This document shows positions 10,075-20,365 of a stretch of 64,000 nt of DNA, piece after piece. The first letter of the stretch is position 1. Every line of letters begins with the position of its first letter. This DNA is from Alicyclobacillus hesperidum (GTDB taxonomy: Bacteria > Bacillota > Bacilli > Alicyclobacillales > Alicyclobacillaceae), in NCBI RefSeq assembly GCF_900107035.1, contig NZ_FNOJ01000003.1, positions 124,001 through 188,000 of the forward strand, in the 5' to 3' direction. A program made the translations under genes and the position numbers. The notes beneath the pieces were generated by a model. That model was not told the origin of the DNA. It did no database searches and worked only from the letters and a program-made list of their open reading frames with translations.

Positions 10075-11199
10075 TTAGAGCAGGACGACCAACCTGACCG
10101 CATCGCCCTGGCTCAGTCGATCAAAGCCTTCGTTGATTTCATGGAGACGGATGCGATCTGTCAGAAGTTGATCCACCGGTAATTTACCCTGTTTATAGAG
10201 TTCCAGGAACCGTGGAATGTCGCGAGCTGGTATGCAACTGCCCACATACGCTCCCTTGACGGTGCGCTCTTCCGCAGTAAGTGTGACTTGTGGGACAGAA
10301 AAGAGGTGACTTGGATCGGGAAGTCCCGTGGTCACCGTCGTACCACCGCGGCGGGTCACCGCGTACGCCGTCTGCATGGCTGGAACCGCCCCGGCTGTTT
10401 CGAATGCAAATTCGACTCCACCATCCGTTGCGGCTTTGACAAGGGATATGACATCCGGATCGCGCGCGTCAAATACATCGGTGGCCCCAAGCTTCGTGGC
10501 AAATTCCAGTTTGCTTGGATTTACATCAATCGCCACAATCCGCCGCGCACCCGCGACAACGGCACCCAGTAACGCGCTAAGGCCAACGCCGCCAAGTCCG
10601 ACGACAGCTACGCTGGAGCCCACCGGAACGCGCGCCGTATTGACAACTGCGCCAACGCCCGTCATGACCGCACAGCCGAAAATGGCAACTTGTTCGAATG
10701 GAACATCGGGATCGACCTTGACGAGCGAGTTGCGCGCAATCACGGCATATTCGCTGAACCCCGAAACACCAAGATGATGGTTGACATCCTGACCACCAAG
10801 ATGTAGACGCCGCGCCCCAGACAGTAACGTCCCCGCTGCATTTGCAGCCGCTCCTGACTCACATAAGGCTGGGCGCCCCTCCTGGCAAGGAAGGCAGTGG
10901 CCACAACTAGGGACGAAAGCACATACGACGTGATCGCCAGGAACGAGGTCCTCCACCCTCGGCCCCACCTCGATGACCTCACCAGCGGCCTCGTGCCCTA
11001 AAGCCATAGGCAACGGGCGCGGGCGAGAACCGTTTATCACCGACAGGTCAGAATGGCACAGTCCCGCCGCGCGGACGCGCACCAGTACCTCGCCGGCGCC
11101 TGGTGGATCGAGATCGAGTGTTTCGATGTGAAGAGGCTGACTGGTCTTATAAGGCGTTTGCAATCCCATTTCGTAAAGTACGGCTGCATGCGTTTTCAC
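10075..11199 (-). CDS. Zinc-dependent alcohol dehydrogenase (MDR family)
   Basis: A 374-residue medium-chain zinc alcohol dehydrogenase resembling the class III/NDMA-dependent branch. Catalytic zinc ligands are in GLCHSD and ALGHEAAG. The structural zinc site is a four-cysteine lobe (CGHCLPCQEGRPALC). The Rossmann motif is VVGLGGVGLSAL, with a NAD-type Asp (AIDVNPSK). GTG at 11199 follows AAGGAGG at a spacing of 9. The substrate is unknown. About 120 bases separate it from ispG, and no promoter was resolved between them. Confidence 0.9.
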   Translation of the reverse strand: MKTHAAVLYEMGLQTPYKTSQPLHIETLDLDPPGAGEVLVRVRAAGLCHSDLSVINGSRPRPLPMALGHEAAGEVIEVGPRVEDLVPGDHVVCAFVPSCGHCLPCQEGRPALCESGAAANAAGTLLSGARRLHLGGQDVNHHLGVSGFSEYAVIARNSLVKVDPDVPFEQVAIFGCAVMTGVGAVVNTARVPVGSSVAVVGLGGVGLSALLGAVVAGARRIVAIDVNPSKLEFATKLGATDVFDARDPDVISLVKAATDGGVEFAFETAGAVPAMQTAYAVTRRGGTTVTTGLPDPSHLFSVPQVTLTAEERTVKGAYVGSCIPARDIPRFLELYKQGKLPVDQLLTDRIRLHEINEGFDRLSQGDAVRLVVLL

Positions 11200-11374
11200 G
11201 ACACTTAACCTCCTTGTGCCCAGGGCATGTGCCTTTCGCTTGCCTCCGAGTCAGCCATAAGCCGACTGGTCGTCCACCGTTCCCAAGCCTGGAGACGCGT
11301 CGTGCCTGACACTCGCACCCTGGGGCAACTTCTATTGGCATTTTACAGCACCGCGATGAGCCCTGCTTCGCAAA

Positions 11375-11403
11375 AAAGGCTGCCCCCTGCGGAGCAGCCT
11401 TTT
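11375..11403 (-). terminator. Intrinsic terminator of ctaB
   Basis: AAAGGCTGC (11375-11383) and GCAGCCTTT (11394-11403) form the stem. Read on the minus strand it is followed by a run of T, placing it directly downstream of ctaB. Confidence 0.8.
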
Positions 11404-11420
11404 GCTGTAGCTTGTCTACT

Positions 11421-12347
11421 TTAGAAAATGGACACCGAAAGTACACATACAACACACAAAGCCGTCAAATAGATGAGTGAGAAGCGAAATACCTGATTTG
11501 CCCACTCGAGATCGCGCTCAGGTTGGATATAGAGACCTTTAACACCGAGGTACAAGAACCAAATTCCGAGAACGGCCATGACGACGAAGTAGATCCAACC
11601 TTCAGCACCTAATGGCGTCATCATTAGGGATACGGGAACCATAGCCGCAGTGTACAGTACAATCTGCCGCTTCGTCTCGCGAAAACCGCGGACAACGGGC
11701 AACATCGGGATGCCTGCAGCGCGATAGTCCTCGGTCTTCTTCATAGCCAACGGCAAAAAGTGCGGTGGTTGCCAGAGGAAAAAGGTGAAGAACAAACACC
11801 AACCGGCGAGCGAAATGGATCCGCCACTGCCTGCAGCCCAACCAATGAGCGGAGGCATGGCGCCCGACACCCCGCCCAATACCGTGTTCAGTGTGGTATG
11901 CCGCTTGAACCAGACAGTGTAAAGATACGAATACACAAAGAGTCCTACAAAGGCACATGCAGCCGACTGCCAATTGACGAATAAGAGCAGGACAGCAAGA
12001 CCGACGACACTCATCGACAAACCGATGGCCAAAGCGGCAGCCGGAGAGACTTTACCTTGTGCCACAGCGCGATGTTTGGTGCGCGCCATGTGCTGGTCGA
12101 TATCGCGATCGTAAAAATTGTTTAGCGCAGCGCCGCCAGCGACGACAAGCGCGGTGCCGACGAGCGTTAACAAGAGCGGTGCGAGCCCTGGATGGCCACC
12201 GGAGGCGACCCACATGCCAGCAAACGTCGCCATCAGATTGGCGATGGTGATGCCCCACTTCATAATCGAAATGTAATCGCGCAACGTCGCTTTTGCATTT
12301 TCTAGCCCATTTGACGGCTCCTCGTATACGACCCCGTTTGCTTGCAT
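11421..12347 (-). CDS. ctaB: Protoheme IX farnesyltransferase
   Basis: CtaB/CyoE, 308 residues, a UbiA-family prenyltransferase that makes heme O from heme B for terminal oxidases. It is an integral membrane protein with about nine hydrophobic segments. The Asp-rich prenyl-diphosphate site is NNFYDRDIDQHMARTKHR near residue 90, and the second signature is TVLGGVSGAMPPLIGWAA. ATG 12347 has AAGGAAGTGA upstream, so the 17 extra in-frame codons are not needed. No cytochrome oxidase genes lie beside it here. Confidence 0.93.
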   Translation of the reverse strand: MQANGVVYEEPSNGLENAKATLRDYISIMKWGITIANLMATFAGMWVASGGHPGLAPLLLTLVGTALVVAGGAALNNFYDRDIDQHMARTKHRAVAQGKVSPAAALAIGLSMSVVGLAVLLLFVNWQSAACAFVGLFVYSYLYTVWFKRHTTLNTVLGGVSGAMPPLIGWAAGSGGSISLAGWCLFFTFFLWQPPHFLPLAMKKTEDYRAAGIPMLPVVRGFRETKRQIVLYTAAMVPVSLMMTPLGAEGWIYFVVMAVLGIWFLYLGVKGLYIQPERDLEWANQVFRFSLIYLTALCVVCVLSVSIF

Positions 12348-12519
12348 CCACTTCACTTCCTTGTCGAAGCGGATCGAATGTCCGCCTAGTTCACACAACG
12401 ATTATGTTTACAGAGGTCGGGCAGAAATACAACGGCGAAGGGCGAATTGTCATGCAACCGACATACTTCTAGCACAGACACACACTGACAGCAGTATAGC
12501 CGGATGGGCGATGGTTTAG

Positions 12520-12525
12520 TATAAT
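12520..12525 (+). promoter_or_regulatory. -10 element (TATAAT) upstream of tagO/wecA-like gene
   Basis: A perfect TATAAT lies 33 bases before the start codon, in the divergent region between ctaB and the glycosyltransferase. No convincing -35 was seen at 17 bases. Confidence 0.45.
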
Positions 12526-12557
12526 TGCCGTGAATGTCACTCGAAGGAGAGGACAGT

Positions 12558-13520
12558 ATGCCGCTTTGGCTTTCAGGCGTCACTGCGTTTCTCATCGCCT
12601 TTGCATTGGCGCCACACATGCGAAAAATCGCCATTCGGTTGAAATTTGTCGATTTGCCCAACGAGCGTAAAATCCACCGCGATCCCTTGCCACTCCTTGG
12701 CGGTGCCGCCCTTTTTGCCGGCGTTCTCGCCGCATTCTTTTTAGGGTTCGCTTGGAAGAACTGGTTGCAAACGCCTTACGTCGGTGTGCTCATGGGCGCA
12801 GCGATGTTGTTTGGAATAGGCTTGTTGGACGACTATTTCAAAACACGAGGCAAAGATTTCTCAGTCTCCATCCGCTTTGTCATTCAAATTTTAGCTGCCC
12901 TGTTGGTTCCGTTGTTTGGCGGCGGCATCCAAGGCTTTACATCGCCGTTTGGAGGGCATCATTTTGTCGCTATCCCCACGGTGTTGTCTGTACTTTTGAC
13001 GGTGCTGTGGATTGTTGGTGTGACCAATGTGTTTAACTTCCTCGATGGCGTCGATGGCCTTGCCGCGGGCATCGCGGCCATCTCGGCGACGACTTTGTTT
13101 TTCATCGCCCTCATAAAGGGCGATCACGCATCGGCTTGGTTTGCCATCGCGGTGACCGGCGCGGCGGTGGGCTTTTTACGCCATAACTTCTACCCGGCGC
13201 GCATCATCATGGGTGATGCCGGATCCACCGTGCTCGGATACTTGCTCGCGGCCATTGCATCGGTTGGCGCGTTCAAATCGGCGACGGTCATTTCTATCGG
13301 CGTACCGATTCTTGCACTCGGCGTTCCTATCTTCGATGCCCTGCGCGTCGTATTCGTTCGGGCACGAGCCGGTAAACCTGTCTATAAGCCAGATCAAAAT
13401 CACGTGCACCACTGGCTTCTGCGATCAGGACTATCACAAGTACAAACGGTCACCGTCGTCTACCTCATCAGCGCATGCTTCTCACTGGCGTCGATGATTG
13501 TGTTACTTCTCAACCGATGA
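12558..13520 (+). CDS. Undecaprenyl-phosphate N-acetylhexosamine-1-phosphate transferase (TagO/WecA-like)
   Basis: A 320-residue polytopic membrane enzyme of the MraY/WecA/TagO family. It transfers a sugar-1-phosphate from a UDP-sugar to undecaprenyl phosphate, starting wall polymer or capsule synthesis. Motifs are VDLPNERKIH, the Mg-binding GIGLLDDYF, the nucleophile region NFLDGVDGLAAG, GDAGSTVLGYLL and the His cluster QNHVHHWLL. About ten or eleven transmembrane segments are evident. ATG 12558 follows AAGGAGAGG. A strong terminator ends the unit at 13660, so it appears monocistronic. Confidence 0.9.
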   Translation: MPLWLSGVTAFLIAFALAPHMRKIAIRLKFVDLPNERKIHRDPLPLLGGAALFAGVLAAFFLGFAWKNWLQTPYVGVLMGAAMLFGIGLLDDYFKTRGKDFSVSIRFVIQILAALLVPLFGGGIQGFTSPFGGHHFVAIPTVLSVLLTVLWIVGVTNVFNFLDGVDGLAAGIAAISATTLFFIALIKGDHASAWFAIAVTGAAVGFLRHNFYPARIIMGDAGSTVLGYLLAAIASVGAFKSATVISIGVPILALGVPIFDALRVVFVRARAGKPVYKPDQNHVHHWLLRSGLSQVQTVTVVYLISACFSLASMIVLLLNR

Positions 13521-13591
13521 GATGAACTCAGTAGAATGTCGTTGAAGGTGTTTGATGAAGATGTTACACGCTTCGAACAACCTTCACGTGA

Positions 13592-13660
13592 GGCCTTTTT
13601 CCCGACGCTTGGCTGGACAGGCACTGACCTGCCAGTCCTTTTCGGGAAAAAGGTCTTTTT
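13592..13660 (+). terminator. Long intrinsic terminator
   Basis: GGCCTTTTTCCCGA (13592-13605) pairs with TCGGGAAAAAGGTC (13642-13655), enclosing a second stem (ACAGG/CCTG), and a T run follows. It sits after the tagO/wecA-like gene and before rlmL-like. It is longer than a usual terminator. Confidence 0.75.
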
Positions 13661-13704
13661 CGTACATAATGGATACTTGATGTGGGAATGGAGTCGATGG
13701 ACAG

Positions 13705-14856
13705 ATGGAATTTGAACTCATCGCAACCTGTGCATTCGGTCTTGAGGCATTGACAGCGCGCGAACTCCAGGACTTGGGCTACGAGACACACAGTGAAAAC
13801 GGGCTTGTCCGCTTTCGTGGTGACGCATTAGCTGTGGCACGGGCAAATCTGTGGTTGCGTACGGCCGAACGCGTTTTTATTGAACTTACTTCGTTTCGTG
13901 CTGAGACCTTTGAAGACCTGTATCAAGGCACTTTGGCCATCGATTGGTCAGAGTTGCTTCCGGTTGACGCGAACATCCCAGTCGTCGGACGCTCCGTCAA
14001 AAGCACGTTACACAGCGTACCTGCGTGTCAAAGTATCGTCAAACGAGCCATTGTCGACAACCTGCAATCAGCATACGGGCGAGCTACCTTGCCTGAAACG
14101 GGCGCTCCCGTGCGCGTCGAGGTTTCGTTGCTAAAGGACATTGCCTCCATTCGTCTGGATACTAGCGGTAGCGGTCTGCACCGACGCGGCTATCGATTGC
14201 TAAATGCCGTCGCCCCACTTCGCGAGACGCTTGCCGCTGCGATGGTCCTCCTCAGTCGGTGGGATGCACACCGCCCGTTTCGCGATCCGCTGTGCGGATC
14301 GGGCACTATTGCTATTGAAGCGGCGTTGTACGGCCAGCGCATTGCACCGGGCCTGTTACGCTCATTTGACGCCGAAGATTGGGCGTTCATCGGTGAAGAC
14401 GTCTTCGCGCAAGCCCGCGCCGAGGCAGAGGCGGCACGCCGCCACGTCGAGCTCGATATCGTCGCATCGGACAACGATCCCGAGGTACTTGAACTCTGTA
14501 GACGCCATACGCGTTATGCAGAGGTTGAGGACATGGTCCGCATCGAGCAAGCCGATGCCCGCCGCTTCAAGGCCGACAGGGATTATGGCGTGATCGTCAG
14601 CAACCCTCCTTATGGAGAACGTTTAATGGAGGTTGAGGAAGCCGAATCGCTGTATCGCGACCTTGGCAAAACATTTCGCAAGTTAGATACTTGGTCCGTC
14701 TTCTTGCTAACGTCACATCCGCAATTTGAGCGATTATACGGCAAACAAGCGGACAAACGGCGCAAATTGTACAATGGGCGAATCGAGACACACCTGTACC
14801 AGTACTTTGGTCCATTGCCTCCGCGCAATCTGTCGAATGGTGACAACAAGCATTGA
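13705..14856 (+). CDS. THUMP-domain rRNA guanine-N2 methyltransferase (RlmL/YpsC-like)
   Basis: A 383-residue class I SAM methyltransferase. An N-terminal ferredoxin-like plus THUMP RNA-binding region (about 1-160) precedes the catalytic domain. That domain has RDPLCGSGTIAIEAAL as the SAM loop and SNPPYGERL as the N-methyltransferase catalytic motif. It matches the UPF0020 family (RlmL N-terminal half, YpsC in Bacillus), expected to methylate a guanine of 23S rRNA. ATG 13705 has GGGAATGGAG upstream. Confidence 0.88.
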   Translation: MEFELIATCAFGLEALTARELQDLGYETHSENGLVRFRGDALAVARANLWLRTAERVFIELTSFRAETFEDLYQGTLAIDWSELLPVDANIPVVGRSVKSTLHSVPACQSIVKRAIVDNLQSAYGRATLPETGAPVRVEVSLLKDIASIRLDTSGSGLHRRGYRLLNAVAPLRETLAAAMVLLSRWDAHRPFRDPLCGSGTIAIEAALYGQRIAPGLLRSFDAEDWAFIGEDVFAQARAEAEAARRHVELDIVASDNDPEVLELCRRHTRYAEVEDMVRIEQADARRFKADRDYGVIVSNPPYGERLMEVEEAESLYRDLGKTFRKLDTWSVFLLTSHPQFERLYGKQADKRRKLYNGRIETHLYQYFGPLPPRNLSNGDNKH

Positions 14857-15067
14857 CAAAGGGTTATGTCGGGGTTCCTCTGCCTTGCGTGGCATTCCAA
14901 TTGGTAGTAGAGTGACAGAGGGTTCGTCTCATGCGAACGCTTGCAGTTGGGTCGACCTTTCCGGAATGATTTCGATATCCCTATCGGCAATCTGGATGAC
15001 GGTTCGACAGATCCACGCTGGTGCCGCACAATAGAGACAGAAGCAAGGTTGAAAAGGAGTGAGTCAG

Positions 15068-17788
15068 ATGGGAGCCAAGAATCTTTTTGATTCGAAGCAA
15101 ACCCTGCAGGTCGGCGGAAAGTCGTACACCTATTACCGCCTGGGCGCACTTGCGGATCATGGCGTTGCGGATATTTCCCGCCTTCCTATCTCTATCAAAA
15201 TTTTACTAGAAGCGGTACTGCGCCAATACGACGGACGCGTGATTACCGAGGATCATGTCCGCCAATTGGCTAATTGGAACGCGCAAAACCCTGAGAAAAC
15301 GGACGTTCCGTTTAAACCGGCTCGCATTTTGCTGCAGGACTTCACAGGCGTCCCTGTCGTTGTCGATCTCGCCGCATTGCGTTCGGCCATGCATCGTCTT
15401 GGCGGCAATCCGGATCGTATCAATCCGCTGATCCCGGTTGATCTCGTAATCGATCACTCCGTGCAAGTCGATGCATTCGGCTCGCGCGAGGCTCTTGAGT
15501 TCAACATCAGCCGTGAGTTTGAGCGCAACGAAGAGCGCTACAAGTTCCTCCGCTGGGCGCAAAAAGCGTTTGACAACTTCCGCGCCGTCCCGCCAGGCAT
15601 GGGCATTGTGCACCAGGTCAACCTCGAGTATCTCGCGCGCGTCGTGCAGGAGCGTACAGTCGACGGCGAGCAAGTCGTCTTCCCTGACAGCTTGGTCGGC
15701 ACCGACTCGCACACGACCATGATCAACGGCATTGGCGTACTTGGCTGGGGCGTCGGCGGCATCGAGGCGGAAGCCTGCATGCTCGGTCAGCCGTTATACC
15801 TACTGCAGCCGGAAGTCATCGGTTTCAAGCTCACTGGCAAGCTGCCGGAAGGCGCAACGGCGACCGATCTCGCGCTCACAGTTGTCAACATGCTGCGTAA
15901 AAAGGGCGTCGTTGGCAAATTCGTCGAGTTCTACGGGGCTGGCTTGTCAAATATCAGCCTAGCGGATCGTGCAACCATTGCCAACATGGGTCCAGAATAC
16001 GGCGCGACGATGGGCTTCTTCCCAATCGACCAAGAAACGCTCGAGTATATGCGCAGCACCGGCCGCGACGAGTCCCTCATCGCGCTCGTTGAGACATATG
16101 CGAAAGCACAAGGAATGTTCCGCACTGACGACATGGCGGATCCGGTTTTCACCGATACCCTGGAACTCGACTTGGCCGATGTGCAGCCTTCTTTGGCTGG
16201 TCCAAAGCGCCCGCAAGACAAAATCCTGTTGTCCGACATGAAGAAAAAGTTCGAGGAAGGGCTCACGAAGCCGGTGAGCGAAGGCGGCTTTGGCGTTGCC
16301 GACGCGATCGACAAGACGGCGACCGTGCAATACGAAGACGGCGCGACGGCAGAACTGCATCAAGGTGCACTCGTCATTGCGGCCATCACCAGTTGCACCA
16401 ACACCTCGAACCCATCGGTCATGATTGGCGCTGGCTTGGTCGCGAAGAAGGCCGCAGAGAAAGGCTTGACGACACCTCGCTATGTCAAAACGTCGCTCGC
16501 CCCCGGCTCACGTGTCGTCACCGACTACCTCGAGAAGGCTGGCTTGCTCCAACCGCTCGCTGAACTCGGATTCGACGTCGTCGGTTACGGCTGTACGACC
16601 TGTATCGGTAACAGTGGTCCGCTGCCGGATGAAGTGAGCAAGGCGATTCAAGAGAATGATTTGCTTGTCTCGGCCGTTCTTTCGGGCAACCGTAACTTCG
16701 AAGGCCGCATTCACTCTTTGGTACGTGCAAACTACTTGGCATCGCCACCGTTGGTTGTCGCGTACGCACTCGCTGGCACGGTCGATATCGACTTGACCAA
16801 AGAACCGCTTGGCAAGGACAAAGATGGCAACGACGTATACCTCAAGGACATTTGGCCGACTAACGAAGAAGTGCAAGAGACGATTCGCAAAGTCATTAGT
16901 CCAGAACTGTTCCGCAAGGAATACGAGAGTGTGTTCACGAACAACGAGCGCTGGAACGCTTTGGACACGCCGGATGGCGACCTTTATGTGTGGGATGAAC
17001 AATCGACCTACATCCAAGAACCGCCGTTCTTCGTCGGCCTGACGCCGGATGTCCCGGATATCGAAGAGATCCGTGGTGCCCGCGTACTCGCATACCTTGG
17101 CGACTCCGTCACGACGGATCACATTTCGCCGGCTGGCAGCATTGCGCAAAGTAGCCCTGCTGGACAATACCTGAAGAGCCATGGCGTCGAGCCGTACGAC
17201 TTCAACTCGTATGGATCCCGCCGCGGCAACCACGAAGTGATGATGCGTGGTACGTTTGCTAACATCCGCATCCGCAATCGCGTAGCACCGGGTACGGAAG
17301 GCGGCTATACGACTTACTTCCCGACGAACGAAGTCATGCCGATTTACGACGCCGCCATGCAGTATCAGCAGAACGGCCAACCACTCGTCGTGATCGCCGG
17401 AAAAGAGTATGGTACGGGTTCGTCCCGTGACTGGGCTGCAAAAGGCACGTATTTGCTCGGCGTGCGCGCCGTGATCGCGGAAAGTTTCGAGCGGATTCAC
17501 CGTAGCAACTTGGTCGGTATGGGCGTGCTGCCGCTCGAGTTCCAAGCCGGCGAAAGTGCGGAAAGCCTCGGTCTAACGGGCCGTGAAACATTCAGCATTC
17601 TTGGCCTTACGAATGAGTTGGAGCCACGTTCGACGGTCGACGTCAAAGTGGAGCGAGAAGATGGTTCGTCATTCACCTTCAAGGCGAATGTCCGCCTCGA
17701 TAGCGATATTGAGGTTGAATACTACCGCAATGGTGGTATTTTGCAGACGGTATTGCGCAACTTCGTACGCGAAGAGCAACAGGCGTAA
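15068..17788 (+). CDS. acnA: Aconitate hydratase
   Basis: AcnA, 906 residues, interconverting citrate and isocitrate in the TCA cycle; Firmicute homologues also bind RNA when the cluster is lost. The [4Fe-4S] ligands are the Cys of [10 protein letters not shown] (near 440) and the pair in [10 protein letters not shown] (near 505). Others are [19 protein letters not shown], the swivel domain [13 protein letters not shown] and [13 protein letters not shown] 15068 is 9 bases after AAAGGAG; GTG 15059 abuts that site and is less likely. A 211-base leader precedes it with no resolved regulatory element. Confidence 0.97.
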   Translation: MGAKNLFDSKQTLQVGGKSYTYYRLGALADHGVADISRLPISIKILLEAVLRQYDGRVITEDHVRQLANWNAQNPEKTDVPFKPARILLQDFTGVPVVVDLAALRSAMHRLGGNPDRINPLIPVDLVIDHSVQVDAFGSREALEFNISREFERNEERYKFLRWAQKAFDNFRAVPPGMGIVHQVNLEYLARVVQERTVDGEQVVFPDSLVGTDSHTTMINGIGVLGWGVGGIEAEACMLGQPLYLLQPEVIGFKLTGKLPEGATATDLALTVVNMLRKKGVVGKFVEFYGAGLSNISLADRATIANMGPEYGATMGFFPIDQETLEYMRSTGRDESLIALVETYAKAQGMFRTDDMADPVFTDTLELDLADVQPSLAGPKRPQDKILLSDMKKKFEEGLTKPVSEGGFGVADAIDKTATVQYEDGATAELHQGALVIAAITSCTNTSNPSVMIGAGLVAKKAAEKGLTTPRYVKTSLAPGSRVVTDYLEKAGLLQPLAELGFDVVGYGCTTCIGNSGPLPDEVSKAIQENDLLVSAVLSGNRNFEGRIHSLVRANYLASPPLVVAYALAGTVDIDLTKEPLGKDKDGNDVYLKDIWPTNEEVQETIRKVISPELFRKEYESVFTNNERWNALDTPDGDLYVWDEQSTYIQEPPFFVGLTPDVPDIEEIRGARVLAYLGDSVTTDHISPAGSIAQSSPAGQYLKSHGVEPYDFNSYGSRRGNHEVMMRGTFANIRIRNRVAPGTEGGYTTYFPTNEVMPIYDAAMQYQQNGQPLVVIAGKEYGTGSSRDWAAKGTYLLGVRAVIAESFERIHRSNLVGMGVLPLEFQAGESAESLGLTGRETFSILGLTNELEPRSTVDVKVEREDGSSFTFKANVRLDSDIEVEYYRNGGILQTVLRNFVREEQQA

Positions 17789-17803
17789 GCTGAACAGAAT
17801 GTG

Positions 17804-17833
17804 AAGGGGACCCCGCGGTGGGTCCCCTTTTGT
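17804..17833 (+). terminator. Intrinsic terminator after acnA
   Basis: AAGGGGACCC (17804-17813) and GGGTCCCCTT (17820-17829) form a 10-bp stem followed by TTGTCTT. It also lies just beyond the 3' end of the convergent GH13 gene. Confidence 0.88.
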
Positions 17834-17834
17834 C

Positions 17835-19481
17835 TTAAACAGGCTTCTCTACAACATTCATAGCATAGATTCTCGCTTCGTACGCACGCAATCGCGTATC
17901 CGTGACGTCCGTTTGATCTTCATAATTGGCGAGGATAAGATGTGCGTCACCATCTCGGAACCACTCTGGAAATTGGAAGTAGGTTTCCGATTCTGCGTGA
18001 TTTAGCACAATGAGACATACATCATCCTGCCATTGCCGTGTATACATATACAAGCGTGTGTCGCCTTCCGACAAATCTGTATAATCCCCATATATAAGAG
18101 CTGGATATTGCCGTCGCAGCGAGATTAAAGCTTTATAGTACGCAAAAATGGAATCCGATTGTGCGCGATCCTTTTTCACGTTAATTTCACGGTAATTCGG
18201 ATTGACGGGAATCCATGGTTCACCAACTGTGAAACCCGCGTTAGGGGAGTCATCCCACTGCATCGGTGTTCGCGAATTATCGCGTGCAAGAGGAGCAAGT
18301 TCAGCAAGAACCTCGTCCGGCTTCCTTCCTCTATCCACTTCCTCTTGATAGCGGATGCGCAGCGCAATATCCCGGTAACTTTCGATCGTCGAAAAATGTA
18401 CGCCTGTCATGCCGATTTCCTCACCTTGATAGATGTATGGAATACCCGGTAAGGTGTGTATCATCGTGGCTAACAGTTTCGCCGACTCAATTCGATACTT
18501 GCCATCGTTACCGTAACGTGTAACTTGGCGCGTATGGTCGTGGTTATTTAAAAATTGGGAGTTCCACCCTCGTCCATAAAAAGCTTCGTGCCAGCGCTTT
18601 TGAATCGATTTAAAGCGCAACATGTCCCATGTCGGCATCTCGTCACAAACTTGAAAATGGAACAGCGTATGCAATTCACGTCGATCCTGACCGACGTACT
18701 TTAGCCCCTCCTCTGGCGTCACAAACGGTATTTCTCCCACAGTGAGAACGTCATAGTGTCGTAGAACGCGATCGTGCATTTCCCGTAGGTATTCGTGAAT
18801 ACCTGGATTATTGGCGAGATAACTAATATGAAAAGGATTCTCCGCATCAAAAAACCGAGCTGGTTTCGCCAAAAGATTGATTGCATCCATGCGAAAGCCG
18901 TCGATCCCCTTGTCCAACCAAAACTTCATCATCTCATAAACGGCATTGCGTACTTGCGGATTCGCCCAGTTCAGATCGGGTTGTTCAGTTGCAAACGAGT
19001 GAAAGTAATACTGTCCCGTCGCTTCGTCCCATTCCCAGACAGACGGAGTAAAATATGAACGCCAGTTGTTCGGTGGCGCACCATTTCGACCATCGCGCCA
19101 AATGTACCAGTCTCGCTTTGGATTGTCGCGCGACGATCGGGATTCCAGAAACCATGGATGAAGATTTGATGTATGATTGACCACCAAGTCCATGATTAGC
19201 TTCATGCCACGGGCATGAACTTCATCAAGCAGCCTTTCCCATTGTTCCATCGTGCCCGCCTTCGGCATGATACGATAGTAATCCGATATATCGTATCCAT
19301 TGTCACAATCCGGTGACTCGTAAATGGGATTCAACCAAATGACATCGACACCGAGTTCTGACAGGTAATCAAGTTTTTCAATCACCCCACCCAAGTCCCC
19401 ATACCCATCGCCGTTCGAGTCTTTAAAACTACGCCAATAAACCTGGTATACAACGACTTCCTTCCACCAATCGCGTTTCAT
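17835..19481 (-). CDS. GH13 alpha-glucosidase / oligo-1,6-glucosidase
   Basis: A 548-residue intracellular GH13 enzyme of the oligo-1,6-glucosidase subfamily, with no signal peptide. Conserved regions are DLVVNHTS, GFRMDAIN (catalytic nucleophile Asp), VGEIPFV (acid/base Glu) and FLNNHDHTRQ (transition-state Asp). The N-terminus WWKEVVVYQVYWRSF is typical of the subfamily. It would release glucose from short alpha-glucosides taken up by the transporter encoded just upstream. Whether 1,6- or 1,4-linkages are preferred is not decidable here. Last gene of the operon; ATG 19481 follows GGAGG. Confidence 0.92.
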   Translation of the reverse strand: MKRDWWKEVVVYQVYWRSFKDSNGDGYGDLGGVIEKLDYLSELGVDVIWLNPIYESPDCDNGYDISDYYRIMPKAGTMEQWERLLDEVHARGMKLIMDLVVNHTSNLHPWFLESRSSRDNPKRDWYIWRDGRNGAPPNNWRSYFTPSVWEWDEATGQYYFHSFATEQPDLNWANPQVRNAVYEMMKFWLDKGIDGFRMDAINLLAKPARFFDAENPFHISYLANNPGIHEYLREMHDRVLRHYDVLTVGEIPFVTPEEGLKYVGQDRRELHTLFHFQVCDEMPTWDMLRFKSIQKRWHEAFYGRGWNSQFLNNHDHTRQVTRYGNDGKYRIESAKLLATMIHTLPGIPYIYQGEEIGMTGVHFSTIESYRDIALRIRYQEEVDRGRKPDEVLAELAPLARDNSRTPMQWDDSPNAGFTVGEPWIPVNPNYREINVKKDRAQSDSIFAYYKALISLRRQYPALIYGDYTDLSEGDTRLYMYTRQWQDDVCLIVLNHAESETYFQFPEWFRDGDAHLILANYEDQTDVTDTRLRAYEARIYAMNVVEKPV

Positions 19482-19525
19482 ATTTTCCTCCGAGCATACG
19501 ATTTCTTGATAAGTTTTCTAAACAG

Positions 19526-20365
19526 TTATCCCTTTAATCCTGCGCTTGCTACACCTTGAACAAACTGGCGTTGAAAAATTACAAAAATGATCATCATGGG
19601 CACGGTGAGCAGCAACATCCCTGCCATGACACTGTTCCAGTACGCATTATACTGCCCATAAAACGAATTCAGCCCGACCGGGAGGGTATACATAGAGGTT
19701 GTTTGGCCAATCAGCAAAGGCCACAAAAATGAATTCCAGTTGCCCTGAAATGTAAGTATGGTCTGTGCCGCCAATAATGGCCTTGACAGGGGTAACATAA
19801 TTCGGAAAAACATCCCCCAGTGACCAACCCCGTCGATGCGTGCGGCTTCCTCTAACTCCTTAGGTATGCCAAGAAAGAACTGCCGGGACAAAAACACCAT
19901 GGTTGAACTAAGCAAAAATGGAATCGTTAAGCCTGCGTAGGAGTTGATCCACCCCAAGTTCACCAAGATGATATAGATAGGGACGAGTACAACTTGCCCG
20001 GGAATCATCATAATCCCTAGGAACAAATAAAACAAAAACCCACGAAATGGGAACCTCAGCCTTGCAAACGCGTACCCCGCAAAGGTGTTGACTATAAGAT
20101 TGCCGACTGTCACAATGACTGAGACGATTAAACTGTTCAAGAACCATCTTGCAAAAGGAAAGTCATGTAGGATGGATGCATAACTTGCGACGGTAAGCGT
20201 CTTCCATGGAACAAGCAACTGAAACACCTCAGACGTCGGTTTAAGCGATGTGTACAATGACCAAAGGAACGGCAAAAGAGAAACAAGTGCATATGCGATG
20301 GCCACCACATATAGTCCGATACGTGTTCGTCTCCAGTTTGCGCCGCGCTGACGTGTCGCCAACAT
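19526..20365 (-). CDS. ABC sugar transporter permease (MalG type)
   Basis: A 279-residue inner-membrane permease of the carbohydrate uptake (CUT1) family with six hydrophobic segments. The EAA loop, which contacts the ATPase, reads EEAARIDGVGHWGMFFRIMLP. It pairs with the permease encoded immediately upstream; their stop and start codons share one base. No ATPase gene is present in this operon, so a shared MsmX/MalK-type ATPase elsewhere is likely. Confidence 0.93.
   Translation of the reverse strand: MLATRQRGANWRRTRIGLYVVAIAYALVSLLPFLWSLYTSLKPTSEVFQLLVPWKTLTVASYASILHDFPFARWFLNSLIVSVIVTVGNLIVNTFAGYAFARLRFPFRGFLFYLFLGIMMIPGQVVLVPIYIILVNLGWINSYAGLTIPFLLSSTMVFLSRQFFLGIPKELEEAARIDGVGHWGMFFRIMLPLSRPLLAAQTILTFQGNWNSFLWPLLIGQTTSMYTLPVGLNSFYGQYNAYWNSVMAGMLLLTVPMMIIFVIFQRQFVQGVASAGLKG

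Noticed and set aside
13592-13660. Possible structured RNA such as RNase P upstream of the rlmL-like gene
   Set aside because: Far too short for RNase P RNA (about 400 bases) and explained by a terminator with a T run.
16508-17545. 345-codon open frame antisense to acnA
   Set aside because: It lies entirely opposite the highly conserved aconitase, has Arg/Val/His-skewed composition and no ribosome site; a shadow frame from biased codon use.
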